A stretch of DNA of 64,000 nt from Biomphalaria glabrata (taxonomy: Eukaryota > Mollusca > Gastropoda > Planorbidae), in assembly GCF_947242115.1 (NCBI RefSeq), contig NC_074728.1, forward strand, positions 4,770,701-4,834,700, in the 5' to 3' direction. The notes beneath the pieces are model-generated. The model saw only the letters and a list, made by a program, of their open reading frames with translations. It was not told the origin of the DNA and ran no database searches. Below, piece by piece: positions 1 through 9,945 of the stretch. The position numbers and the translations under genes are program-made. The stretch's first letter is position 1. Every line of letters begins with the position of its first letter.

Positions 1-286
1 GTGAACGTCCTGTCTAGATCTCTGTCTTCTTCAATTTTAATAGATCTAGAAGTAGGCCATATTTGCAGAGAAATTTGCAATTTTATCTCATTCTCCTAAA
101 AATATAATAATGATTATTAATTGTGGTGACCCTGTTCAATGGTTAGGTATGATGATGTGTTACACATGTGTGTCAGAGTATAATTAGAAATCTTGATTAT
201 CTGCGGCATCTCTCTTTGATCAAACCAGGGCGAACTTAGGCGTGTCTGGATAAGTTAACCTTGCGATAACTTATCTCGCCAAATGT
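1..286. other. No recognisable feature
   Basis: Unremarkable AT-rich sequence directly 5' of the MULE fragment. I saw no inverted repeat or other transposon end here, so the element's 5' part is either absent or outside the window. Confidence 0.5.
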
Positions 287-289
287 TTG

Positions 290-757
290 TTTAATCTCAT
301 TTGCTCCACCTGCCGATGTAAATACTGCGAAGATCTAGATGACCCTTGGCCAGATGTTGTAGGGAAGTTGTATGACTATTGGGAGGACAACTCTATTGGT
401 CGCCTGAGACGAAACCGCAGAATGATTATATCCAAGATTTCCGATAGCATTATGAGAGATCGTGTGCAGGACTATCTACCACGAACAAACAATTCAGTGG
501 GGGGATGGCACCAGTCATTTCAGTTGTCTATTGACGGTCATCACCTTAATGTCTACAAGTTAATCTCTCACTTCCTCAGAGAACAGGAGAACACTGAGAA
601 CAAGATTCTGAGGTACAATGCTGGAGAACGAAGTAAAGCTGCAAGCAAGACAAAGTACCTCCAACTTAACAAACATCTTGCAGCTATATTGCCAATGTAC
701 GGAAACAAGTCAGTTATAGAATTTTTACAAGACATTTCCTACAATTTAACTTTGTGA
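290..757 (+). pseudogene. MULE-type transposase, C-terminal fragment
   Basis: The frame encodes about 155 residues resembling the C-terminal part of Mutator-like (MULE) transposases that often carry FLYWCH fingers. What is seen: an acidic run (CEDLDDPWPDVVGKLYDYWED), then a basic patch, then the hallmark block PRTNNSVGGWHQSFQ, followed by a helical VYKLISHFLREQENTENKIL segment. In the family as I know it the block reads TNNxVEGWH; here the glutamate is glycine, which suggests an inactive protein. The catalytic DD part is not present upstream. The open frame begins at a TTG and the first in-frame ATG is at 422, well inside the conserved region, so this is a 5'-truncated remnant or one exon. 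The frame ends at a TGA at 755, and an AATAAA-like signal follows near 801. Family assignment is by remembered motif only. Confidence 0.7.
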
Positions 758-1704
758 AAGTTTGTGTGTACCTGTTTTCAAAGTACACTTTTGGAATGTA
801 AATAAATGATACATTTTAAATGTATTCATTTTAGCTTATTTTAATTTTTGCTTACTGTTTGCATATTTATGTTTTAAGATATCAAAAAGTTCTCTCTTCC
901 TCATGTTCTTTCTCTCTCTCTCCCTCTTCTTCCATCCTTCTCTCTCTCCCTCTCTTTCTCTATCTCTCTCTAATACTCTTTTTCACTTGTTCCTTCTCTC
1001 TGTAAAGACAACCTAACAGGTTCTAACACGTTATCAATGCACTGTGCCTGACAAGCACTTTTGTGTGTTTTGGAGAGGGAGGTCTTTTTTTTTTTTTTTT
1101 TAAATACCTTTTGGTCCCAACTTTCACTTTTTTTCTTTCTTTTCATGACAACTTCAAGAGTCCTCGTGGGATATTTCTTTAACAAACAAACAAAAGCGTA
1201 CGGAACAATTTGTCAGCGTTGGCAGCACCTTTTCAGAATGCACAATATCTTCACCTTATCAAATATAACGCATTGATATTTGGGTTAGTAAAGAAAGAAC
1301 AACAAAAAAAAGTCCTAACGGCATAGACGCTGACGTTATGGAGTGGGTCAAAAAATGGGCAACTTTAGTGGTCTCTTGTTAGGCTGTCGTGGAATTTGAA
1401 TACTTTTTCTTATGTGTATGATTGCGTGTGTGTGTGTGTGGGTGAGTGGGTGTGGAAGTATGTGCGTAGAGAAAAATAACCCAGCTTGGTAATAAGTCAC
1501 TTTCTCCAATAACAGTAGTATCAACAATATCCTGATAAGGCCGGAAAAACCCATACTGCAGGGTATTAAGCATTATTTAATAGCCTTATTTTGATGTTTT
1601 AATTGGAGAGTATTGAGTATATTTTAGCTAAATTGAATGACCTCAAAGCCGCTGTTTATTTTATAAACTGTCAAACGATCGTTGTCCTGGACATACGACA
1701 CCCT
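758..1704. other. Non-coding, low-complexity tracts
   Basis: Holds a CT-rich tract at about 893-985, a poly-T run near 1084-1102 and a short GT run near 1425-1440. The small open frames on both strands are simple-sequence artefacts. No element was identified. Confidence 0.5.
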
Positions 1705-1788
1705 CATTAACATTGGAACCCAGATACAGATCCGAAAAAAATCTGACATTAACATTGGAACCGAGATACAGATCCGAAAAAAAAAAGC
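1705..1788. repeat. Two-copy 42-bp tandem duplication
   Basis: The block starting cattaacattggaacc at 1705 is repeated at 1747, each copy ending in an A run after gatccg. It sits immediately beyond the 3' end of the LINE on the minus strand, so it may be a tail-associated duplication. Confidence 0.75.
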
Positions 1789-1796
1789 CTGTTCTA

Positions 1797-2356
1797 TGGG
1801 GCTCCTTCAATAGTAGAACGACTATGGTTCATCTCGAACAATTTTTCATATGGATGTGGTGCCCTATTTTGGAAATACACTTCCGTCCACGTATATTGCA
1901 TGTCAAGGTGGCTTTCGCTTTGGTGGTAGAGGAGCTGGCCACTTTCCGTATGGCACGCTTTTCTTCCAAAGCTTAGGCACTATGTTTTCTTGCTGTCTAT
2001 AGCTTTCTTGGTCACCGTCTCTCTCCAACTAGTGCGGTCTAAGGCTATGTCTTCCTAATGGTCAGTATCAATGTTCACTTATTTTAAATCCCGTTTTATC
2101 ACATCCAAGTAACGGGTGTGGTGGCGACCACGGCGAACATGTCCGAGCCAGCGCAGGCGGCGTTGCCTGAGGACTGTAAAGATGCCGGGAAGACCCGTTC
2201 TTGCGAGGATCTCGGTATTACACACTCTTTCTTTCCATGTTATTTTTAAGATCTTTCGAAGGCAGCGCAAGTGGAATGAGTTTAGTTTTCTCTCTTGCTT
2301 TGTATAGGTAGTCCACGACTCACTGCCGTACAGTAGCGTGCCAATTCTTGCATGAC
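1797..2356 (-). mobile_element. LINE-A 3' fragment (RT C-terminus and zinc-finger tail)
   Basis: Read on the minus strand from about 2356, the sequence encodes TLLYGSESWTTYTKQERKL, then LRCLRKILKITW, a TEILARTGLP block and RRLRWLGHV. This is the standard C-terminal end of a non-LTR retrotransposon reverse transcriptase in invertebrates. After an apparent internal deletion (the usual stretch between GHV and YLDVIKRDLK is shortened) it runs into the finger tail. Reading is broken by a stop just after RDLK and by further changes in the tail. The tail region, 1800-2075, is clearly homologous to 57305-57580 on the opposite strand. It is 5'-truncated, as is usual for LINE copies, and has decayed. 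The clade is not assigned. Confidence 0.85.
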
Positions 2357-2494
2357 AAATTTGAAGCTTCTACAAAGGTAGACGTATCTAGATCTAAGCA
2401 CATTTTACGGTGTGCACCTTTATAGCCATTCGTTGTTTTCTGGGGGAGATCTTGATTTGATAGTTACGCATGAATAGCATTGTTGGGAAATTTA

Positions 2495-2642
2495 GCCCTC
2501 GCAATCTATAGGGCAGTAGATATAAAAGCCCTAGGTTTGTATAGCAGACGAGAAATTTACTTTCCCCCAACTAGTGTCAGGTGTCCATTAAGCTGGGTGG
2601 ACTCAGAGGCGCCCTAAATATTCCGTAATTAAAAATCCCAGG
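2495..2642 (-). mobile_element. SINE-I fragment, minus strand
   Basis: Contains the family's tail block (gcaatctatagggcag) and middle block (gtccattaagctgggtggac). The central part that usually reads ccacatgacaccctcg on the plus strand of the element is missing, so this is an internally deleted, old copy. Confidence 0.75.
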
Positions 2643-2654
2643 CATCACTAAGTA

Positions 2655-2724
2655 CAGTGCTGTTTGAAAAATCCAGCTGTGCAGAATTTCTCCCCCTCTT
2701 CACCCCACCCTAGCTACGCCACTG
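2655..2724. mobile_element. hAT-type element end, fragment
   Basis: Ends in tagctacgccactg, the same terminal sequence as the element at 2932-3114. The other end (cagtgctgtttg) matches only weakly, and no 8-bp duplication was found. Confidence 0.4.
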
Positions 2725-2931
2725 TAATTAAGCATAAATAACGCTTAAATTGAAAGGAACTATTTATGCAATATTTAGTACTACATTAGTCTGTACAGTA
2801 AATGCAGTGAATATATATATATGTTCACACCCGCGAGACCCTTCTTAGTGATTTCCCACTACGGTCCATGGACATGGTCCTCTAGAGTCCTTTACTGTCC
2901 GTGTTCCGTATGAAGTCTACAGCGTTTCTCT

Positions 2932-3114
2932 CAGGGGCGTAGCTAGGAATTTTCCATCGTTTGAGGGCCCAGGGGGGGCTTAACCTCTTTGGGCGCCCCT
3001 ACATTTTGCGTATTATTTAAATAATTTTTTATGTAAAAAACACTTATGTGCCACCCCCCCTTAAAGTGGAGGCTGGAGGATTTTCAAATTCTCCCCCCCC
3101 CAGCTACGCCACTG
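2932..3114. mobile_element. Short non-autonomous hAT element (183 bp)
   Basis: Begins caggggcgtagctagg and ends agctacgccactg, an inverted pair typical of hAT elements. It is flanked by a perfect 8-bp direct repeat, gtttctct, at 2924-2931 and 3115-3122, as hAT transposases make. There is no coding capacity. A relative lies at 10902-11057. Confidence 0.9.
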
Positions 3115-3122
3115 GTTTCTCT

Positions 3123-3704
3123 GATGTGTCACAACACACACCAATCACTTTATCATCACGTAGGTCTCTTCAACGCCCCGCACCTACGTCCCTGATAAAC
3201 GTGCCAACCTAAAGGGAAACGATGATGAGCACGATTAGTATAGCGGGTTGCAGACGTTTGATAACTTTTATCGCTCCCCCCCCCCGCCCTGAAGTACTGA
3301 AGTGCCTCACAGTGTCCCGGCAGCCCATATAGTCGTTATCACTCCCGCCCACCCGCTCCATCATACCCACCCTCTGATCAGATCGCGTTCCTGCAACGCC
3401 TAAATTCTTCACTCTTTACGCCGTCTCCGGGAGTTTAAAACACATGCGCCATATTCTAGTTTTACTTTTGGGTCCCTGCTCGACGATAGATTGGAATTAA
3501 ATGGTTCGACGGTCGAGTGCTATAATTGAAACAGAATAAGAAAGAACCCCCCCCCCTCTCTCTCTCACCCGTTACTGTTTATGTAATCTAAAAGTTCGTT
3601 TTAATCTCACGCTCCTATTTCAGCTGATTTTGTTTCTTTAATACCAACTTTTTTTTTAGATAAGAAACAAAGTTACAGGTTACAAGCCTTTCTTTATCTC
3701 GAGC
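3123..3704. other. No gene seen
   Basis: Contains several C homopolymers (near 3275-3290 and 3547-3560) and unassigned sequence. The open frames here are short and have no recognisable motif. Confidence 0.5.
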
Positions 3705-3955
3705 ATTCATTCTCTCTCTCTCTGTTTCTCTCTTTCTTATACGTTCAATCACCCCCTCTCTCTCTCTTTCTCCTTCTCTCTTGTATCTCTCCCTCTCTCT
3801 CGTATCTCTCTCTCTCTCTCTCTTGTATCTCTCCCTCTCTCTCTCTCTCTCTCTCTTGTATCTCTCCCCTCTCTCTCTCTCTCTTGTATCTCTCCCTCTC
3901 AATCTCTCTCTCTCTCTCTTTCTCTTGTATCTCTCCCCCTCTCTCTCTTTTATAG
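3705..3955. repeat. CT-rich satellite-like tract
   Basis: Tandem runs of (CT)n are punctuated every 20-40 bases by ttgtatctctcc. The open frames on both strands are by-products of this repeat. Confidence 0.9.
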
Positions 3956-4047
3956 TATGGATTGATTTCTTCTAAAACATATTTAAAGTAAAAGTGTAAT
4001 ATGGTATCCCATAATCAAGAAAAACATTTTTTTTTAAATATTTAAAA

Positions 4048-4310
4048 AAAAAGCTTATACTAAGTGTAATTATATCAATTAGTTTGGATCAGTCATGTAA
4101 TTAAATTTGTAATAAATCTAGACCAACAATAATAAATCTGTGAGATTATAAATATTTTTACCAATTAATTTTGTTTAGAGCAATTCCATGCTTCAACTTC
4201 CTCAATGCGCTGTGATCCTATCACTTATCTGGACCAGTTGGAAAATGGGGGGAGGGGAATAGAAATGTCTGGGTGAAATTTACCGCAATCGCATTTTAAA
4301 TGCATTTATT
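4048..4310 (+). mobile_element. Fragment of the acaaagcttat inverted-repeat family
   Basis: Shares aagcttatac, the tagtttggatcagtc block, the aataataaatctgtg block and the gatcctatcac block with 24964-25594 and 12547-13514. Only the left half is present; the right inverted terminus is absent. Confidence 0.7.
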
Positions 4311-4376
4311 AAAAAAAACAACGTTACAATGACAGTTTGTGTGGAAAGTGGAAACACAAACTCAAAATCGGCCCCC

Positions 4377-4525
4377 GAAGTGGTCCACCCAGGCAGTTAA
4401 AAAAGCAGGTTTCAATATTTTCAAAAGAATATCAGAATTAAATTCTATCAGAAGTGGTCGACCCAGGCAGGTAAAAAGGCAGGTGTCAATATTTTCAGAA
4501 AAACTATCAGAATGATATTCTATCA
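4377..4525. repeat. Two-copy 74-bp tandem duplication
   Basis: The unit beginning gaagtggtc at 4377 recurs at 4451 with scattered differences. The second copy runs straight into a LINE-C tail. Origin unknown. Confidence 0.8.
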
Positions 4526-4615
4526 AAGGCAAATGACAGAGAAGAATGAAGAAAGAAGGTTGACACATCCTTGTGTGGTGCCCCAACTGTCCAGCAGACC
4601 AAGGGATATGTGAAA
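4520..4615 (+). mobile_element. LINE-C 3' terminal fragment
   Basis: The segment matches the last 100 bases of the LINE tail at 9305-9510 (shared ctatc-aaggcaaa, then gtggtgccccaac and accaagggata). It is too short and altered to be read as protein. Confidence 0.7.
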
Positions 4616-5061
4616 GTGAAGTTAGATATGAACCTAGACTAACTATAATGAGCAGCTAATTGATCTAATTGTTTTGTAAAGGGTTAATCTCTTATTTAAA
4701 GCCTAAATAAAAAAAAAATTCCGTAAAAAGTGTTCCATGGCGATATAGTGACTCTGCAGTTATCGCGATAATATGCAATACTACTACTAAAAAAAAGTTA
4801 GTATGACAGAACTTACATAGCTTAGCAATAGAATTGTAAAAAAAAAAAAAAAAAAAAAAAAAATTGACAAAAAAATTCAATACCATTTGCATAAATGTGT
4901 TCAGTGTGCTACCGTGTGTATGCCCTAGCAAAAAGCGTGCTGTGTTTGTTAATAGTAATAGTGAATAGTTCTAAAAATGGTGTATTTTTATGAAAAAACT
5001 GCTTGCATAATTGATTTTAAAAATTAGATTTTTCACTTTCGGAAAAGAAAAAAGAGGCAGT
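4616..5061. other. No gene seen; poly-A tract
   Basis: Contains a 25-base poly-A at about 4839-4863 and otherwise unassigned AT-rich sequence. Confidence 0.5.
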
Positions 5062-5215
5062 TGCATCAGAACTTTGAATGGTCTAAAATATTGTGATGTC
5101 GGATTTTCACTATCTTTTCTAGTTTACGAGATCTAAACGGGACGGACGAACAGACGGACAGACATTTCACACAATACTAATAGCTTTTTTCCCCCCTTTT
5201 TTGGGGGGGCCGCTA
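5062..5215. repeat. Unclassified dispersed-repeat end
   Basis: Carries the block gagatctaaacgggacgg followed by stacked gacggacagac words and ggggccgctaaaa, which I recall as a dispersed repeat terminus in molluscs. No second copy in this window supports the boundaries. Confidence 0.4.
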
Positions 5216-5904
5216 AAAAACAATAACAACTAAGAAACACAACCCGCCAAAAAAAAAGTCTACTAAATCTTGGCCCAGTAAGGTAATTTTTTTTTTTTTT
5301 TTTTTTTTTTTTTTGCAAAAGCAACTAAAAGAAATAGTAGCCTCTTTAGAGAACTATCTCTGTCAACACCAGGCCAAACAAGTGTCTTAGTAAGTAACAA
5401 ACAAGGTTTAGAGCGTGTCACTCGAGGAGCCGTTCAATCACGTTATGGAACCAATCATCAGAGTCAGCTTCTATAATCTATTCAGCTTAGCAGAGTTGTT
5501 TAGCTCGTTTCTTTTAAACTCTTATAAAGGCGACGAAGAGTTCTCTTGTATGATGAACAATTTTTTCTCTTGTCCCCTTCTATTCTCAGCGGCGGCGCTT
5601 CAACGGACCAGCACTGCATGGCCGGACTTAGGCATAAGCAAACTAGGCAGCCGCTAGGGCTTCCGATTAGTGGAGACCTCGCAGGGCTTATAACATAAAG
5701 TGCATACACTCTTAATAACAGACTACCCGACCCTTCTTTTCTGGAGATTGAAAAAAACAAAAAAAAAATAGCATTCAAGTCTGTACCAGCATCAAAGAGA
5801 AAGTGCTTACAGAAAACGTACTGACTTCGTAAAGACGTTCTTTTTCTTACTTTTGACCTATTACTTTTTAAACCAGTCAACAAAAATAGGTAAATAGTAA
5901 TTCC
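5216..5904. other. No gene seen; poly-T and a hAT-like scrap
   Basis: A poly-T run lies at about 5287-5314. The segment 5622-5664 (ggccggacttaggcataagc and onward) resembles the terminus of a hAT element, but no partner end or target duplication was found. A 127-codon minus-strand frame at 5500-5883 crosses this scrap and is not credible. Confidence 0.45.
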
Positions 5905-6085
5905 AATGACACTAGCTCCAGCTGGAATAACCCGCCCAGTGTACAGCCGAACATTCCGGGCTCAAATACGTCTAACCAGCTACATGAGGAGGCACACAAA
6001 TCCCAATGTCAAAGCCCTCAGATCCCGGACCTTGGTGGCATAAGTGGTCATCATGACAGAACGATGGACGAACTATATATATAGT
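5905..6085 (+). mobile_element. LINE tail with degenerate zinc finger
   Basis: One frame encodes YSRTFRAQIRLTSYMRRHT, then stops after ALRSRTLVA. This is the shape of the C-terminal finger of invertebrate LINEs (CxxCxRxFRAQIGLxSHxRxH), with cysteine and histidine positions lost. Then comes gtcatcatgacagaacgatg and a TA tail, typical of LINE 3' ends. Short, 5'-truncated and decayed. Confidence 0.7.
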
Positions 6086-6106
6086 CGTAGAATAGGGGGA
6101 GAGGGG

Positions 6107-6233
6107 GGAGGCTGAGAAGTAAAGCGCTTGGCATTTAGAGAGAGGGGAGAGTTCGAACTCCTGAAAAAAAACTACATTTTGATGTAAAGAAAATGAGATA
6201 TATTTAGGATGTCCATGAGTCCACCCTACTTTA
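6107..6233 (+). mobile_element. SINE-I fragment, 5' part
   Basis: The tRNA-like head is recognisable (gtaaagcgcttggc, gagttcgaactcctg), followed by the ccatgagtccaccc block. It is strongly diverged. Confidence 0.6.
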
Positions 6234-6487
6234 AAAGATTCATGACATAAGAAAGGGAAAGTAAGGTCTGACAGGGGTACTTTACTTTTTCTTTACTAAA
6301 GTTATGTGATTAGGATGACATGGATACTTTACTTTTTTTGAATAAAGAATACGTGCTTAGTATACAGACAGATATCGTGATTGAAATAAAAACAGAGAAA
6401 AAAAGAGAGAAAGGTATAGAAAAAGCTATTTGAGACTAAACAAGAAAATAAAAGATAAAAAGGCACGGAGAGAGTCAGGAGTAAGAG

Positions 6488-6523
<36 letters not shown>

Positions 6524-6944
6524 GGAAATAGAGACAAAACGAGAGAGAGAGAGTCACTCATCAAAGAACTGATCAATCATTCCAAGGGGCTTATGTTTAT
6601 ATCGCTCCAACGTCGTAAGTTATCACAGGGACAACGTGTCAGTCATGGGGGGGGCCCTAGCCCCTTCCCACCTACCCCCCTTACTTAACACGCTCCCGCT
6701 TTCAGCCCCACCCACACTGCACTTGATTAAATGCAGCAGGGAACTTTCTCTGCCGGAGGCAGTGGGGGGGGGGGATAGTATTATTTCTTTTTATCGGATA
6801 CTGGAGATTAGGTTAAAGACTGTTGGGGCATTATTAATAACATACTTAAATAAACAAACGTAGAAAGACTACTCTTTGAAGTGTAGGGGTGTATTAGCCT
6901 GATAGCGTTTGAAAAATTGGAAAACGTTTTTAGCTCTAAAGCTT
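6234..6944. other. No gene seen; GA tract
   Basis: Holds a GA-rich tract at about 6487-6552 and G homopolymers near 6650 and 6765. No coding signal. Confidence 0.5.
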
Positions 6945-7165
6945 TCCCGAAGCACCATCTTAGAAACTCAAAGTTTTAGAGATTTTCCAAAACACCATTC
7001 TAAAAGCACCATCATTTAGAATTCTTCTAAAAAACACCATCATTTAGAATTCTTCTAAAAAGCACCATCATTTAGAATTCACCTGTTTAGAGTTTTGTTA
7101 AAAAAAAAAAAAGAAACACATCATTGAGAGTTCCTCTAAAATCACAATATTTTACAGTTTCTCTA
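6945..7165. repeat. 28-bp tandem repeat, decaying at both edges
   Basis: Units of the form caccatcatttagaattc plus ttctaaaaa repeat with a 28-bp period at about 6990-7090. Weaker units continue on either side (6945-6990 and 7115-7160), so mutation appears to have eroded the flanks while the centre stayed uniform. Confidence 0.8.
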
Positions 7166-7166
7166 A

Positions 7167-7408
7167 GCGTGGTCGAGAGGCAAAGTACGCTTGAACTTGG
7201 CTTGGCGTGACTACCTATGAAACGGGGTCGAGGTTCGACACCCGACTCGAGCAGAGTTGTGTTTACTGAGCGCCTAAAGGCAGCACGGAAAACCTTCTCC
7301 CAGATACCCCTCCCCCCACTTGTCCACAACTGAGATTGGACCAAAGCGCTATGAGCTTGCTATAAGCATGAAAGTAGCGCTATATAAAAGCCATAAGTTA
7401 TTATTTAT
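7167..7408 (+). mobile_element. SINE-II copy
   Basis: The tRNA-like head carries a B-box-like gaggttcgacacc. The body reads gcgcctaaaggcagcac, then ggaccaaagcgct and ctataagcatgaaagtagcg, and it ends in an (att)n tail. The body is shared with 39157-39306, 44640-44830 (minus) and 48217-48432. This is the most complete copy here. Confidence 0.8.
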
Positions 7409-7694
7409 TTATTTAAAACCCAATCCTTGTCGCAGCCTTTTCTAGAGTTTTGTTTTTAAAGCACGATTTTTTAGTTTTTTTTTTAAAGCACCTTGTTTTT
7501 GTGGGTTTTTTTGGTTTTCGAGAACTTTGTTTTTTGTTAGTTTTTTTGTTATTTTTTAAAGCTACGTGGCTTAAGATCTTGTTGTTGTTGTTTTTTTCAT
7601 TTTAAATTTTTTGTTTGTTTTTGTTTTTACAATACCTCTATTCAAGTCCTAACTTTACAGAACCTGGAATCTTCTTGTGGGTGAGTGGGCTCAA
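7409..7694. other. T-rich sequence
   Basis: Long T runs are broken by gttttt and agcac words. No feature was identified. Confidence 0.5.
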
Positions 7695-7822
7695 AATCCT
7701 TGACAGGGATCTCGAAAACGATTGAAATTTAATTTGCTCGTGATTTTGTACTTAGTATAGAATAAATAAAATTCAAAGACGAATTTATTTTCTAATACAA
7801 ATGTTAATTTTCACTTATCATC
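7695..7822 (+). mobile_element. 3' end of a hAT-like element, copy 1
   Basis: This block (gtgattttgtacttagta, aagacgaattta, ttaattttcacttat) is the reverse complement of about 14508-14615. There it directly follows the coding remnant of a hAT transposase, so it is inferred to be that family's 3' non-coding end. Confidence 0.7.
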
Positions 7823-9180
7823 CTTACAGGCCGGTGAGAGAGAGCTCTTGTTCATTTTTGCTGGCCTAGAGTTCCAAGAGCTGAAGGCTCAACTCTACCT
7901 GACAGTTTAAGAAGAAGAAGATCCCTACCCAGACTGGACTTCGCGCAATCCGTCTCGCATAGGGCCCCGCAATTGTCAGAATCTCTTGTGAAAACAATTT
8001 TCTGCAGTCTAGTTAAACTGGCAGCGTAAGAGGGATCACTGCCCACATTGTGTGGTCGCTAGTCATGCGTTTGGAAAACATAGCCAGCGACAGCGCGCGT
8101 GAGTGCCTTTAAAACTTCACACGAGCGCGCGCACAATCAAACAAAACTAATCGAATTGTCCGATGTTACCAAGGCAAATACACACACACACATACATACA
8201 CAATAGCGACATCTCAAACACCAAATATTAGCATGCAGAAGTGTAAACACGTAATGGTTGAGCTGTGTGGCACTGCATTAGTTATGTGTCCCGGTGACCT
8301 GGTACCTATCGACCCCCCCCCCCAGCACACACGAAACGACATAACAGCCCCCCTGACCCACATCCAACCCACATCCAATTGAGCACTCCCCTGGAGTTGG
8401 TCCGTGCTCACCGGATCGCCCCGTTCACGGTCCGGCGAGCCACATTGATTCCGCGCGCAAAGGGGGGGGGGTGAACAATGCATTATGCGGTCACAAACGT
8501 CTTAAAGAACAAAAGGTTGATTCTCCATCGCTTTATTGTGTCTGTGCGCGCTCGAGCTGGCCAGGGCGGTGAGATGGAGTTTCAAAAGAGAGGGGCGGAG
8601 GAGGCAAAGAAAAAAAAAATTATGGCAAAAATGAAGAGGTAGGTTAGATGGAGGAATTTTAAATAGAGGAAAATTCAAGGTTGGTAGGCAGTTCCGGTGG
8701 GGGTGGTTGGGGGGGGGGGCGGTAAGGGGCTGTTAAAAGGGAGGGGGGGCGTTTTTGTTTTACTCTAAAAATCAATCAAAGGAGCAGCCACAGTTCCATA
8801 TGATTGAAGAAGTTTTCGCTCGGTGTCACTACACTATTTGACCCTCCGTTCCATATTATGAGTACTGGAGGTGGAAATGACTTTGAGTGAACAAGTGTGT
8901 GGGGTGAAAGATTGTGCGGGGAAAGGAAGTGGGGGAAAAAGTAGTGGTGTGAAAAAAGTTGCTTGATGGGGCGCGGTTCAAATGGCGTGGGATGTAAAGT
9001 CGTGGGGAGAAAGGGCGCCGGTTAAAAGAGCATGGGAGAAAGGGCGCATGGCGAGAGGTCGTGAGACTAAAAGGCGCAGGGTGTATACGTGTACATTTAA
9101 TAATAAAGCAAATTTCAGAAAGCTCTAAAAATATTTTTTATCTAGTCCAGTATCAACAATTACTTCACAAAAAAGTCAGT
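7823..9180. other. No gene seen; homopolymers
   Basis: About 1.4 kb with G and C homopolymers (8308-8322, 8462-8472, 8708-8720, 8740-8750) and short CA runs. No element or credible coding frame was found. Confidence 0.5.
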
Positions 9181-9296
9181 AAAGTTCCCCTTTCAGACCT
9201 TGCGATCTATATGGCATATGATGTTAAGGTCATCTATTTCTTCGGCCAACGGTTAACGAGCAGGGTGGCATGTGGCCAGCACAACGATCAACCTAT
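9181..9296 (-). mobile_element. SINE-I 3' part, minus strand
   Basis: Shows the family's tail reversed (tttcagaccttgcgatctat, cggttaacgagcagggtg, ccagcacaacga). It ends abruptly where LINE-C sequence starts, so it was truncated by or at that junction. Confidence 0.85.
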
Positions 9297-9304
9297 GGCT
9301 AGCA

Positions 9305-9510
9305 ATGATCTTCCTTCAGGGAACAGAATCAGGAAAAAGAAGAAGAGGCAGACAGATAAAGCAATGGGAAGACAACATAAAAGAATTGACGGGCCTGCCA
9401 ATGAAAGAGTTTCTATCTAAGGCAAAAGACAGAGAGGAATGGAGAAAGATGGTCGACAAATCTCAAATGGTGCCCCAACGGTATAACAGACTAAGGGATA
9501 GGTAAAGCTA
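9305..9510 (+). mobile_element. LINE-C 3' fragment (RT C-terminal tail)
   Basis: The frame encodes KRRRGRQIKQWEDNIKELTG, then PMKEFLSKAKDREEWRKMV and finally PQRYNRLRDR before a stop. This is the well-known C-terminal tail of a group of invertebrate LINEs (GRQRKRWEDNIREWTGL followed by AEDRxxWRxLV). It lacks everything upstream of this tail and ends in (aaggta)n-like tail repeats. This copy is the least mutated of the LINE-C pieces in the window, with about 60 codons open. Clade uncertain; CR1/Jockey- or RTE-like tails are both possible from memory. Confidence 0.85.
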
Positions 9511-9846
9511 AGGTAAAGGTAAAAAAAAATGCGCCATTCTATTTGGGCAGCCAGGGTCTATATTTTAAATAAAAGGAATTAAATACAATTTGAGATTTAT
9601 ACTGCTTGTGACGTAATGTCGTCTTCGATCATATTGATCACCATGCCTACTTATTGATACGCATTATCGACTTTGTATTGGCGTCACGGCTTATTGATTA
9701 TATTATTGAATATTCGGCACACCATAGAAAAGTATGAATAGCCTTTAAAAACAACAAAACTCTGATATCTAAAGCATTTCTCTATGCGTTGTGTCTGCTC
9801 TATTATGTAGAATATAATATAGTTGTTGTTTTCAATGGAAAAAAAA
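9511..9846. other. No gene seen
   Basis: AT-rich and unassigned. No repeat relationship was noticed. Confidence 0.5.
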
Positions 9847-9888
9847 GGTCCCAGTAAGGATCAATAAAGCAGTCTTAGTCTTATTCTG
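9847..9888 (+). mobile_element. LINE-D 3' terminal scrap
   Basis: The bases aaggatcaataaagcagtc plus tta-gtctta match, in reverse, the 3' terminus of the LINE at 9991-10226. Only about 40 bases are present. Confidence 0.65.
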
Positions 9889-9945
9889 ATTTTTTTTTTA
9901 AAAGTAAATTAATAGTGTAATAGTTAGTATATTACCCGATTCAGA

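Noticed and set aside
5500-5883. A 127-codon minus-strand frame
   Set aside because: It crosses a hAT-like scrap and has no recognisable domain or conserved composition.
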